Of a stretch of DNA of 64,000 nt, positions 44,328 through 52,400 are shown one piece after another. Position 1 is the stretch's first letter. Each line of letters starts with the position of its first letter. Source of the DNA: an uncultured Lachnospira sp. (GTDB taxonomy: Bacteria > Bacillota > Clostridia > Lachnospirales > Lachnospiraceae); contig CAJUBU010000009.1 of the NCBI GenBank assembly GCA_910585095.1, positions 1-64,000 on the forward strand. The letters run 5' to 3'. The translations under genes were made by a program, and so were the position numbers. Under the pieces are notes generated by a model. That model saw nothing but the letters and a program-made list of their open reading frames with translations. It had not been told where the DNA came from and searched no databases.

Positions 44328-44497
44328 TATGTAGAGGTTGCGTTGTTAATCAGTATCATAGTGGATGTTACGGAGACAGATGAAGCTATGAGAAAGGTAG
44401 CAGTGCCGAAGTGAGTGTTTCCGAAAACATTTTGCTGGGCGTAAGGTTAATAGCCTTGCGACTGTCATCGTAAGATGGAGAGCTACGAAACATTTTT
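44328..44497 (+). promoter_or_regulatory. lysine riboswitch (L box)
   Basis: The leader carries the L-box landmarks in order: AGAGGTTGCG, a GGTAGCAGTGCCGAAG block, TTGCTGG, GGCGTAAGG/CCTTGCGACTGTCA, and TGGAGAGCTAC. The closing P1 helix can form between ATGTAG (44329-44334) and CTACGAAACAT. Lysine binding should favour the terminator that follows and shut off dapA. The call is strong from position and consensus, though no covariance model was run. Confidence 0.92.
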
Positions 44498-44506
44498 GCA
44501 ATGCTT

Positions 44507-44535
44507 AGGCTGTCCATATATGGTCAGCTTTTTTT
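44507..44535 (+). terminator. riboswitch expression-platform terminator
   Basis: GCTGTCCATA (44509-44518) pairs with TATGGTCAGC (44519-44528, one T-T mismatch), followed by seven Ts. It lies between the lysine aptamer and dapA. Confidence 0.85.
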
Positions 44536-44615
44536 GCTTTATAGGACATCAAGCAGTAACTTAAAACATTTTTAGAATATTTATAGCTGTGGTATGCAGC
44601 AGAAAGAAGGATAAG

Positions 44616-45506
44616 ATGGCGATTTTTACTGGAGCAGGAGTAGCTATTATCACACCAATGAAAGCCGATGGTCAGATTCATTATGAAAAGATGGGGGAAT
44701 TGTTGGACTATCAGATTAATCATTCCACTGATGCGATTATTGTATGCGGAACAACAGGAGAAGCCTCAACAATGACTCATGAGGAGCATATTGAGACGAT
44801 ACAGTTTACCGTCGATTATGTAAATAAAAGAGTGCCAGTTGTTGCAGGAACAGGATCGAATTGTACACAGACAGCTATTTATTTGTCACAGGAGGCACAA
44901 AAAGCAGGGGCGGATGCTTGCCTTGTTGTTACACCATATTATAATAAGGCTACACAGAGCGGACTTATAGCACATTATACACAGATAGCAAAATCTGTTG
45001 ATTTGCCTATTATTATGTATAATGTACCTTCAAGAACAGGGTGCAATATTTTGCCTGAAACAGCGGCGCGACTAGGAAAAGAAGTTGATAATATTGTTGG
45101 CATAAAAGCGGCAACAGGAAATATGGCACAGGAAGTAAAGACAATGATGTTAGCAGAAGGGCATCTTGATATGTATTCTGGCGAGGACGGATTGATTGTG
45201 CCGCTTATGTCAATTGGCGCAAAAGGTGTTATATCTGTACTTTCTAATGTAGCGCCACAACAGACGCATGATATCTGTGCAAAATTTATGGCGGGAGATA
45301 TCGAAGGCAGTGCAAAAATGCAGTTTGAGGCTTTAAATCTTGTAGATGCGCTGTTTTGTGAAGTGAATCCAATTCCAGTAAAACATGCCCTAAATTTGAT
45401 GGGAATGGAAGTAGGACCACTTAGAATGCCTCTTTCACCAATGGAAGCACCAAATTTGGAACGATTAAAAAATGCGATGATAGAATATGGAATTGATATT
45501 AAATAA
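44616..45506 (+). CDS. dapA: 4-hydroxy-tetrahydrodipicolinate synthase
   Basis: The enzyme condenses pyruvate with aspartate semialdehyde, the first committed step to lysine, diaminopimelate and spore dipicolinate. The 296 residues show Thr46/Thr47 in CGTTGEAST, Tyr135 in YNVPSRTG, and the Schiff-base Lys164 in GIKAATGN. The ATG at 44616 follows AGAAGGA. The longer frame from 44589 lacks a ribosome site. The lysine riboswitch and terminator control it, and dapB follows after 132 bp. Confidence 0.97.
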   Translation: MAIFTGAGVAIITPMKADGQIHYEKMGELLDYQINHSTDAIIVCGTTGEASTMTHEEHIETIQFTVDYVNKRVPVVAGTGSNCTQTAIYLSQEAQKAGADACLVVTPYYNKATQSGLIAHYTQIAKSVDLPIIMYNVPSRTGCNILPETAARLGKEVDNIVGIKAATGNMAQEVKTMMLAEGHLDMYSGEDGLIVPLMSIGAKGVISVLSNVAPQQTHDICAKFMAGDIEGSAKMQFEALNLVDALFCEVNPIPVKHALNLMGMEVGPLRMPLSPMEAPNLERLKNAMIEYGIDIK

Positions 45507-45638
45507 TATTGTTAAAATAAAAATAATTTTATAAATAAAAATATTATAAATATCAATAAGGCAATAAGGATAAAAGGATAAGCAGGCAGTTATTGAAATT
45601 AGCTCGAATTTTTGTGACCTGCAGAATAGGAGTAAACG

Positions 45639-46394
45639 TTGATAAATATAATTATGCATGGCTGTAATGGTCATATGGGAAAAGTAATAACCGATTTAGT
45701 TGCAAAAGAGGAAGATTGTCAAATTGTTGCAGGAATTGACCCTTATGATGATGGACATAATGTGTATCCTGTATTTCCATCCATTGATAAGTGCGATGTA
45801 AAGGCTGATGTTGTGATAGATTTTGCTGCTGCCATTGCAGTTGATGGCTTGCTTCAATACTGTGTTGACAGACAAATTCCTGTGGTTGTATGTACAACAG
45901 GATTAAGCAAAGAACAGGTTGATAAAGTGCGCGATGCGGCTTGTAAAGTGGCTGTATTAAAGTCTGCCAATATGTCGCTTGGAATTAATACATTATTTAA
46001 GCTGCTTAAAGAGGCAACAAAAGTATTAGCGCCAGCAGGATTTGATATTGAAATTGTTGAAAAACATCATAACCAAAAGCTGGATGCGCCAAGCGGAACG
46101 GCTCTTGCTTTGGCAGATTCCATAAAAGAAGTATTGGGTGATGAATATTTTTATCAATATGACCGAAGTAGTGTAAGGCAAAAGAGAGATAAAAAAGAGA
46201 TAGGAATTAGTGCTGTTCGCGGTGGCACGATTGTTGGTGTGCATGATGTTATCTTTGCGGGAGAAGATGAAGTGATTGAATTTACACACACGGCATACTC
46301 AAAGTCTGTATTTGCTAAAGGTGCAATTGAGGCGGCTAAATTTCTTGCTGGAAAGCCAGCAGGAATGTATGATATGAGCGATGTGATTGATTGA
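45639..46394 (+). CDS. dapB: 4-hydroxy-tetrahydrodipicolinate reductase
   Basis: The reductase converts the DapA product to tetrahydrodipicolinate with NAD(P)H. The 251 residues have the nucleotide loop HGCNGHMGK, VCTTGLSKEQ, NMSLGIN, the catalytic EKHHNQKLDAPSGTAL and the C-terminal FAKGAIEAAKFLAGKPAGMYDMSDV. TTG at 45639 follows AGGAG. Co-transcription with dapA under the riboswitch is likely. Confidence 0.97.
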   Translation: MINIIMHGCNGHMGKVITDLVAKEEDCQIVAGIDPYDDGHNVYPVFPSIDKCDVKADVVIDFAAAIAVDGLLQYCVDRQIPVVVCTTGLSKEQVDKVRDAACKVAVLKSANMSLGINTLFKLLKEATKVLAPAGFDIEIVEKHHNQKLDAPSGTALALADSIKEVLGDEYFYQYDRSSVRQKRDKKEIGISAVRGGTIVGVHDVIFAGEDEVIEFTHTAYSKSVFAKGAIEAAKFLAGKPAGMYDMSDVID

Positions 46395-46564
46395 ATTTAT
46401 AAAAAGTAAGTTTAACCTTATCAAATATCCTTTGATATATGGAAAATTTAATGAAAGTTGTGAGAAAATCTCTTGTAATTAATGAAAATCACAGTATAAT
46501 GAGACATATAATGTTACATAATAGAACAAAAGAGAGAAAAAATCGTGAGGTGATAGTTGTGTTA

Positions 46565-47923
46565 ATGAGGTTTTCAATATCCAATTTTATGTCATTTGGT
46601 TATAAGACCGATGAAAAAGGAGAGATTATTCCTACCGAATATCATCTTTATGCAGGGCGTTCAGAACAGCATAAAGAACGAGTGATAGAGTATAAGGGAC
46701 GAAAGGTGTTGAAATTTTCTTCTATATATGGAGCAAATGCATCGGGTAAAACAAATTTAATTAAAGCAATAGATGCAGGAAAAGAGATTGTCTTAAATAC
46801 AATGGAATCTGCTGCATATCAAGATAAATTTTGCAGGAGTAATGAATCGAATGCAAGCAACCCAACTTTATTTGAATATGAGTTTACAATAGAGAACAAA
46901 TGTTTTGCATATGGATTTACAGTTAATGTGAAAAATAATGTCGTTCTTTCAGAATGGCTTTACGAAATGAAGGCAGAGGAAGAACATGTTATTTTTGAAA
47001 GATTAGTAGAAGATAATCAGTATTATTTTGATGAAAATATGTTTCATCAAAAAGAAAATAGAGAACAATTTGAATTTTTTATAAAAGATGCAAATCGTAT
47101 TCATACTACATTATTGTTATATGAAATAAAAAGACGAGAAATGGAAGATGAATTTGAAGTTTTTAATAAAATATTTAATTGGTTTAAATATAAATTAATT
47201 GTTATTTATCCTGAAACCAAATTAGGCAAAAGTTATTTATTATTTGAAAATGATAATAAAAAATTAGTGAATGTCTTAAAATATTTAGATACAGGCATAA
47301 CAGAGTACAACATGCGTATTATGAATGAGGCAGCTTTTAAAGAGTATTTTTTTAATGAGAAAGTAGCAGAACGATTTTTACAAAAGCCAGATGTTGATAA
47401 TACTACAAATGTAAAATCGATTCTTAATTTTGAAGATACCTTATTTGAATTGGATTATGATGAGACAGGTGTTAAAAAAATTGCAAAATTAATGTTTCAG
47501 CATGGCATGGATGAAAGTAAGTATGAATATGGAGAAGAGTCTGATGGAACAAAAAGGCTTATTGAGTTGTTACATGTGATTTTAAATGACGATAAAGATA
47601 AGGTGTTTATAATAGATGAATTAGACCGCAGTCTTCATCCGCAAATGACAATTAAATTTGTAGAGACCTTTCTTAATCTATCAGAAAACAAAACGACACA
47701 ATTAATTATTACTACACATGAATCAAATTTAATGGATTTAAATATTTTACGGAGAGATGAGATATGGTTTGCTGAAAAAGAAAAGGATAATAGCACCAAT
47801 TTATATACTTTAGAAAAATTTAAAATTCGATATGATAAGGTTGTTGCTAAAGATTATCTTGCTGGCAGATATGGTGCTGTTCCTGTATTTAAAGATTTTG
47901 AGTATGTATGGGGGAAAGAATAA
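46565..47923 (+). CDS. RloA-like AAA family ATPase (AAA_15)
   Basis: An ABC/SMC-type ATPase of the kind paired with RloB or AbiL in phage-defence modules. It shows an N-terminal MRFSISNFMSFG, Walker A IYGANASGKTNLIKA, a divergent middle coiled region, signature-like ESDGTKRLIELLHVI, Walker B VFIIDELDRSLHPQ and THESNLMDL. The C-terminal GRYGAVPVFKDF is typical of complete members. The start is ATG 46565 after GAGGTGAT (GTG 46559 possible); the frame extends back to 46439 without a ribosome site. It is followed by the RloB-like gene 15 bp on. Confidence 0.85.
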   Translation: MRFSISNFMSFGYKTDEKGEIIPTEYHLYAGRSEQHKERVIEYKGRKVLKFSSIYGANASGKTNLIKAIDAGKEIVLNTMESAAYQDKFCRSNESNASNPTLFEYEFTIENKCFAYGFTVNVKNNVVLSEWLYEMKAEEEHVIFERLVEDNQYYFDENMFHQKENREQFEFFIKDANRIHTTLLLYEIKRREMEDEFEVFNKIFNWFKYKLIVIYPETKLGKSYLLFENDNKKLVNVLKYLDTGITEYNMRIMNEAAFKEYFFNEKVAERFLQKPDVDNTTNVKSILNFEDTLFELDYDETGVKKIAKLMFQHGMDESKYEYGEESDGTKRLIELLHVILNDDKDKVFIIDELDRSLHPQMTIKFVETFLNLSENKTTQLIITTHESNLMDLNILRRDEIWFAEKEKDNSTNLYTLEKFKIRYDKVVAKDYLAGRYGAVPVFKDFEYVWGKE

Positions 47924-47938
47924 GCTTGTTTAGTTCAA

Positions 47939-48448
47939 ATGGGGCGTATTGATGAAAATGGAAATCCAATCCCAGAAAATAAATGGGAAAAAAATTGTAA
48001 ATGGGATAACTTTGATGCCCAAATAGACCAAGTGTGTGTTATTTTTGATAGAGATTACAGAAAGCTTGAAGATAAATTAAACGAAATTTTTAAGTTATGC
48101 AATCAACATGGAATTAAAATAGTAATGTCTAATCCCAATTTTGAATTATGGCTGTTAATGCACTTTCCAAATATAAAACAATATGAATCGCAAAAACTTC
48201 TTAAAAATGAGAAAAATTTGAAACATCACTTGTTTAAGGAGGCATCTATTAATAAAAAATATCTTGAAATATTGGTTTCAAAAAATGCAGGCGGCTATTC
48301 AAAAGGATGCAAATTAGAATTTAAAAAGTTTTTGCCTTTTATAGATATTGCAATTGAACAGGCAAAATTATATTGTGAAGATTCACAAAAGTTGGTAGAC
48401 GAGTTAGGCACTTGTGTAGGAAAGTTAATAGAGGAAATGAGAGCCTAA
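47939..48448 (+). CDS. RloB-like protein, N-terminally short
   Basis: The partner of the upstream ATPase in RloAB/AbiL-type systems is a Toprim-like nuclease. The 169 residues contain the family blocks VCVIFDRDYR (DxD acid pair), SNPNFELWLLMHF and a helical C-terminus. The usual first strand with its Glu (as in the family's CEGExTE block) is absent, so about 60-70 residues seem missing. No ribosome site precedes the ATG and its frame is the same as the ATPase, joined through TAA and five sense codons. It is probably a deletion remnant, or is made by readthrough or coupling. Confidence 0.7.
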   Translation: MGRIDENGNPIPENKWEKNCKWDNFDAQIDQVCVIFDRDYRKLEDKLNEIFKLCNQHGIKIVMSNPNFELWLLMHFPNIKQYESQKLLKNEKNLKHHLFKEASINKKYLEILVSKNAGGYSKGCKLEFKKFLPFIDIAIEQAKLYCEDSQKLVDELGTCVGKLIEEMRA

Positions 48449-48473
48449 ATATAGAGAGTATTTAATATTATTT

Positions 48474-49298
48474 TTACAATATAGCTGTATTTATATAATA
48501 ATAATTCACCTGTTCACATATAGAAAAACCACAATTTTTATAAAGTTGAAACGCGGCGGGATTGGTGCTGGAAACATGTAGGATTAATGGGCGTTTTTTG
48601 TATGACGACTTAAAATAATCCTGTATTAAATTTGTTATAAGATAAGTGCCAACTTTTTTGCCGCGTTTGTCACTATCTACATATACGCTTGATATACAGG
48701 TATAAGATTGGAAATATTCTAATTCGCATACGGCTATAGGCGAAGAAAGATTCTTATAAAACAACATATAACAGCTTTTATCGGAACTAAAATAAGCTCG
48801 GTAGTCGTCTTTTATGTTATTTGGTTGTTTTGTGTCTTTAGAAAGTAGTTTTAAATTTTGACCTTCTAAAACATTGATATCGTTTAATATCATTAAATAG
48901 TCGCATGAATGTAATGAAAGATGATGTTTTTTAGCTTTTTTGTCATTAACAGTACATATAAATTGTATCGAAACATCAGTATTATTTTTTTTATTAAATT
49001 GTTTGGACATATCCTCTATAACAATATAAAGTTTTGATAATAAATTAGAAAATATTTTTTGATGTCGGTAATTTGGGTGAACCATTGCAGTGATTTCAAC
49101 ATAACATGTTTGTTGTTCATCAGTAACCGATAAATCAGGTGTAATACACGAAATAAAACCAATGAGTGTTGTATCAAAATATGCGGCAATATAGGTTATA
49201 TAAGAAGTATCGTCTTCATCAAAATAAGCTTCATAATGATTGCAGGATTTACTTAACTGATTAAAATCAAACGGTTTACAATAATTTGTATATTTCAT
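48474..49298 (-). CDS. GNAT family N-acetyltransferase
   Basis: A cytoplasmic acetyltransferase of 274 residues that looks like two GNAT halves. The C-terminal half carries the clear acetyl-CoA site SVYVDSDKRGKKVGTYLITNLIQDYF and ends LHVSSTNPAAFQLYKNCGFSICEQVNYY. The N-terminal half (VEITAMVHPNYRHQKIFSNLLSKL) is a weaker copy. The start is ATG 49298, 6 bp after GGAG. The frame also opens at TTG 49310. Substrate unknown. It is convergent with the RloB-like gene. Confidence 0.85.
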   Translation of the reverse strand: MKYTNYCKPFDFNQLSKSCNHYEAYFDEDDTSYITYIAAYFDTTLIGFISCITPDLSVTDEQQTCYVEITAMVHPNYRHQKIFSNLLSKLYIVIEDMSKQFNKKNNTDVSIQFICTVNDKKAKKHHLSLHSCDYLMILNDINVLEGQNLKLLSKDTKQPNNIKDDYRAYFSSDKSCYMLFYKNLSSPIAVCELEYFQSYTCISSVYVDSDKRGKKVGTYLITNLIQDYFKSSYKKRPLILHVSSTNPAAFQLYKNCGFSICEQVNYYYINTAIL

Positions 49299-49425
49299 GG
49301 GAAACTCCAAATTTGGTTGCGGTATTTATGGCAATAATGTATAATAGCCACCATAAAGCTAAAATTATTTTATATGAAATAATTTTAAATAGCAATATAA
49401 AAATAAATTGCGGTACGGAGGTAAT

Positions 49426-50298
49426 ATGAGCAAAACAGCAATATTAACAGATAGTAACAGTGGAATTACACAGTTAATGGGCAAGGAATTAGGCGTTTCT
49501 GTTTTACCAATGCCTTTTTTTATTAATGGTATACAGTTTTATGAAGATATTGATTTAACACAGGAAGAATTTTATCAAAGATTGAAAGAGGATGCAGATA
49601 TATCAACATCACAGCCATCGATTGGAGAAATGCAGGAGCGATTCGACCAATTATTAAAGGAATATGATGAGATTGTTTTTATACCAATGTCTAGTGGATT
49701 AAGCAGTACATGTCAGACTGCAACCATGTTGTCAGAGGATTATAATGGCAAGGTTTGTGTGGTAAATAATCAGCGTATTTCTGTAACACAAAGACAATCT
49801 GTTTTGGATGCAAAAGCTTTGGCAGAAAAAGGGTGCAATGCAAAGGAAATTAAAGATATTCTTGAACGAGATAAATTTCAATCAAGTATCTATATCACAT
49901 TAGATACATTAAAATATTTGAAAAAAGGCGGTAGAATTACGCCAGCGGCAGCAGCGATTGGAACGATGTTAAAATTAAATCCTGTTTTGCAGATTCAAGG
50001 GGAAAAGCTCGATGCATTTGCAAAGACAAGAGGAAAAGCATCCGCCAAAAAGATTATGTTAAAAGCGATGGAAGATGATTTGAATAATCGATTTAACGAA
50101 GCCTATAAAGAAAATAGGGTGCATATGTCTGTAGCATATTCAGGCAATCCAGAAGAGGCAAAAGAGTGGGCAGCAATGGTCAAAGAACAATATCCACAGT
50201 TGGATTTTAATATAGACCCATTGTCGTTAAGCGTAGCTTGCCATATTGGACATGGCGCGCTTGCTATTGCATGTTCTGTTTATTTGCCAGAATTGTAA
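49426..50298 (+). CDS. DegV family fatty-acid-binding protein
   Basis: DegV (FakB-like) proteins carry a fatty acid for phosphorylation by a FakA-type kinase. The 290 residues show the N-terminal TAILTDSNSGIT, the fatty-acid loop PMSSGLSSTCQTA, LDTLKYLKKGGRI and the C-terminal CHIGHGALAIAC. The start is ATG 49426 after GGAGG. It is not next to a fakA gene here. Confidence 0.92.
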   Translation: MSKTAILTDSNSGITQLMGKELGVSVLPMPFFINGIQFYEDIDLTQEEFYQRLKEDADISTSQPSIGEMQERFDQLLKEYDEIVFIPMSSGLSSTCQTATMLSEDYNGKVCVVNNQRISVTQRQSVLDAKALAEKGCNAKEIKDILERDKFQSSIYITLDTLKYLKKGGRITPAAAAIGTMLKLNPVLQIQGEKLDAFAKTRGKASAKKIMLKAMEDDLNNRFNEAYKENRVHMSVAYSGNPEEAKEWAAMVKEQYPQLDFNIDPLSLSVACHIGHGALAIACSVYLPEL

Positions 50299-50336
50299 TA
50301 AAATAATGATAGCAATATGGTATTAATAAGCTGGTA

Positions 50337-50392
50337 GTGACGTACTCCCACCACGCAAGAAGTGGGAGACTTCTTGTTGAAAAAGGTTAAAT
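50337..50392 (+). repeat. family C single hairpin (IS200/IS605-end-like)
   Basis: GTGACGTACTCCCACCAC joins directly to AAGAAGTGGGAGACTTCTTG and TTGAAAAAGGTTAAAT. It matches the left and right ends of the 15522 element with the middle missing. Confidence 0.6.
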
Positions 50393-50420
50393 AATTAAAA
50401 AATATAATAAAATAGTAGTA

Positions 50421-50467
50421 TAAAAGTTCGTTATGCAAACATTTGATTTGTAAAACGAACTTTTATA
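50421..50467 (+). terminator. perfect 12-bp hairpin, terminator-like
   Basis: TAAAAGTTCGTT (50421-50432) pairs with AACGAACTTTTA (50454-50465). It lies between degV and pepF, and may be family D-related. Confidence 0.55.
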
Positions 50468-50519
50468 TAATATTATGTAAATAAGATTGCCAAAAGTATG
50501 TTTAGGAGGTGAAATATAT

Positions 50520-52301
50520 ATGTTGTCAAGACAGGAAATAAGACAGGAAGATAAATGGCGTATTGAGGATATATATGCTAATGATACACTATGGGAAGAA
50601 GATTATAAAAAATTTTTGAGTGAGTGTGAAAAACCTTGTCAATATAAAGGGAGTATTTGTGCGAGTGCAGACAATTTAGCTTTTGTTTTAGATGAGCAGG
50701 ATAAGGCGGATTTTTTGGCAGAAAAAATTTATGTCTACGCATTTATGAGATATTATGAAGATACAACAAATGTTTTATACCAGTCAATGTCTGATAAGGC
50801 ACAGATGGCAGTCACTAAATTGGCAGAAAAATATTCCTTTGTAGAGCCTGAGATTTTGGCAATAGATGATGTTATTATAAGGCAATATCTTAGTGAGGAG
50901 GCAGTAAAACCATACAGACAATATATAGAGGATATATTGGCAGGTAAACAGCATATATTGTCAGACAAAGAAGAAAAATTACTTGCTGCGGTTCAGAGAA
51001 TGGCAGACGCGCCAAGTAAAATATTTTCAAAGTTTAATAATGCAGATATTCATTTTGGATATATTACAGATGAAAAGGGTGAAGAAATAGAATTGACACA
51101 TGGCAGATATAGCGCGTTTATGGAAAGCCGTGACAGGCAAGTGCGCAAGTCGGCGTTTGAGGCTTTATATAAACCATATAGCAGTCATATTCACACGCTT
51201 GCAGAAATGTATTATAGTGATGTAAAGAGAGCCATTTTTTATGCTAATGCAAGAAATTATACAAGTACATTAGAAATGTATTTAACACAATCGTTTATCC
51301 CTGTTCGCGTGTATGATAATCTTTTGCTAACAGTCAATGATAATCTTGATAAAATGTATGATTATGTAGCATTAAGGAAACATGAGCTTGGTGTAGATGA
51401 ACTACATTTTTATGATATTTATGCTCCGATGGTTTCAGACTATACAATGAAAGTAGATTACAAGCAGGCAAAAGAAATTGTTATACAAGCTTTGCAGCCA
51501 CTTGGCGAAGCTTATGTTGCAATCGTTCGTGAAGGGTTTGACAATGGTTGGGTTGATGTATATGAAAATGCTGGTAAGCGTAATGGAGCTTTTTCTTGGG
51601 GAGTATATGGGACACATCCATATGTATTTTTAAATTATAATGATACATTGAATGATGTATTTACAGTTATTCATGAGATGGGGCATGCTATGCACACGTA
51701 TTATTCTAATCAATCACAGCCCCATATGTATTCAGGATATAAGATATTTGTGGCAGAAGTGGCTTCAACATGCAATGAGACCCTTCTTATTCACTATTTA
51801 TTAAAACATTGTAGTGATGAAAAACAGCGTAAATATTTGATAAATCGCTATTTAGAGCAGTTTAAAGGAACGCTTTACAGACAGACGATGTTTGCTGAAT
51901 TTGAAAAGAATGCTCACAGTATGGCGGAACAAGGCGAAGTGCTTTGTGCGGATAATTTATGCAGCTTGTATAAAGATTTAAATGTAAAATATTTTGGTTC
52001 TAATATTGTTATTGATAAAGAAATTACATATGAATGGGCAAGGATTCCGCATTTTTATACGCCATTTTATGTCTATCAGTATGCTACTGGTTTTTCGGCT
52101 GCCATTTCCATTGCGACAAGAATTTTAGATGGAGACAAAAAAACATTGTCAGGTTATATGAAATTTTTAAGCAGTGGAGGCAGTATGCATCCGATTGATT
52201 TGCTAAAACTTTGTGGTGTTGATATGGAACAACCACAAGTAGTTAAAGAGGCGTTACATGTATTTGGAAAATATTTAGGTATGTTTAATCAACCCAAATA
52301 A
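50520..52301 (+). CDS. pepF: oligoendopeptidase F (M3B metallopeptidase)
   Basis: A zinc peptidase that cleaves short peptides in the cytoplasm. The 593 residues begin with the family's RxEIxxEDKWRIEDIYAND and contain the zinc motif VIHEMGHAMHTYYS near residue 385, with the third ligand in FVAEVASTCNE. The C-terminal FYVYQYATGFSAAISIA is also conserved. ATG 50520 follows GGAGGTG. The frame opens earlier at TTG 50487 without a site. Confidence 0.95.
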   Translation: MLSRQEIRQEDKWRIEDIYANDTLWEEDYKKFLSECEKPCQYKGSICASADNLAFVLDEQDKADFLAEKIYVYAFMRYYEDTTNVLYQSMSDKAQMAVTKLAEKYSFVEPEILAIDDVIIRQYLSEEAVKPYRQYIEDILAGKQHILSDKEEKLLAAVQRMADAPSKIFSKFNNADIHFGYITDEKGEEIELTHGRYSAFMESRDRQVRKSAFEALYKPYSSHIHTLAEMYYSDVKRAIFYANARNYTSTLEMYLTQSFIPVRVYDNLLLTVNDNLDKMYDYVALRKHELGVDELHFYDIYAPMVSDYTMKVDYKQAKEIVIQALQPLGEAYVAIVREGFDNGWVDVYENAGKRNGAFSWGVYGTHPYVFLNYNDTLNDVFTVIHEMGHAMHTYYSNQSQPHMYSGYKIFVAEVASTCNETLLIHYLLKHCSDEKQRKYLINRYLEQFKGTLYRQTMFAEFEKNAHSMAEQGEVLCADNLCSLYKDLNVKYFGSNIVIDKEITYEWARIPHFYTPFYVYQYATGFSAAISIATRILDGDKKTLSGYMKFLSSGGSMHPIDLLKLCGVDMEQPQVVKEALHVFGKYLGMFNQPK

Positions 52302-52306
52302 TATTG

Positions 52307-52345
52307 ATTAAATAGCAAAGTGAATTGCGAATATCCATTTGATAT
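52307..52345 (+). repeat. family B repeat, copy 5
   Basis: AAATAGCAAAGTGAATTGCG then AATATCC repeats the family core a few bases after the pepF stop. Confidence 0.5.
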
Positions 52346-52400
52346 ATAAGAATAATGAAAATTTAAAAACACTTTTATTATAAAAATAGGAGGAATACCA

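Noticed and set aside
46439..46564. Longer N-terminus of the ATPase from ATG 46439
   Set aside because: The family starts at MRFSISNF, and the ribosome site GAGGTGAT lies just before 46559/46565, with none before 46439.
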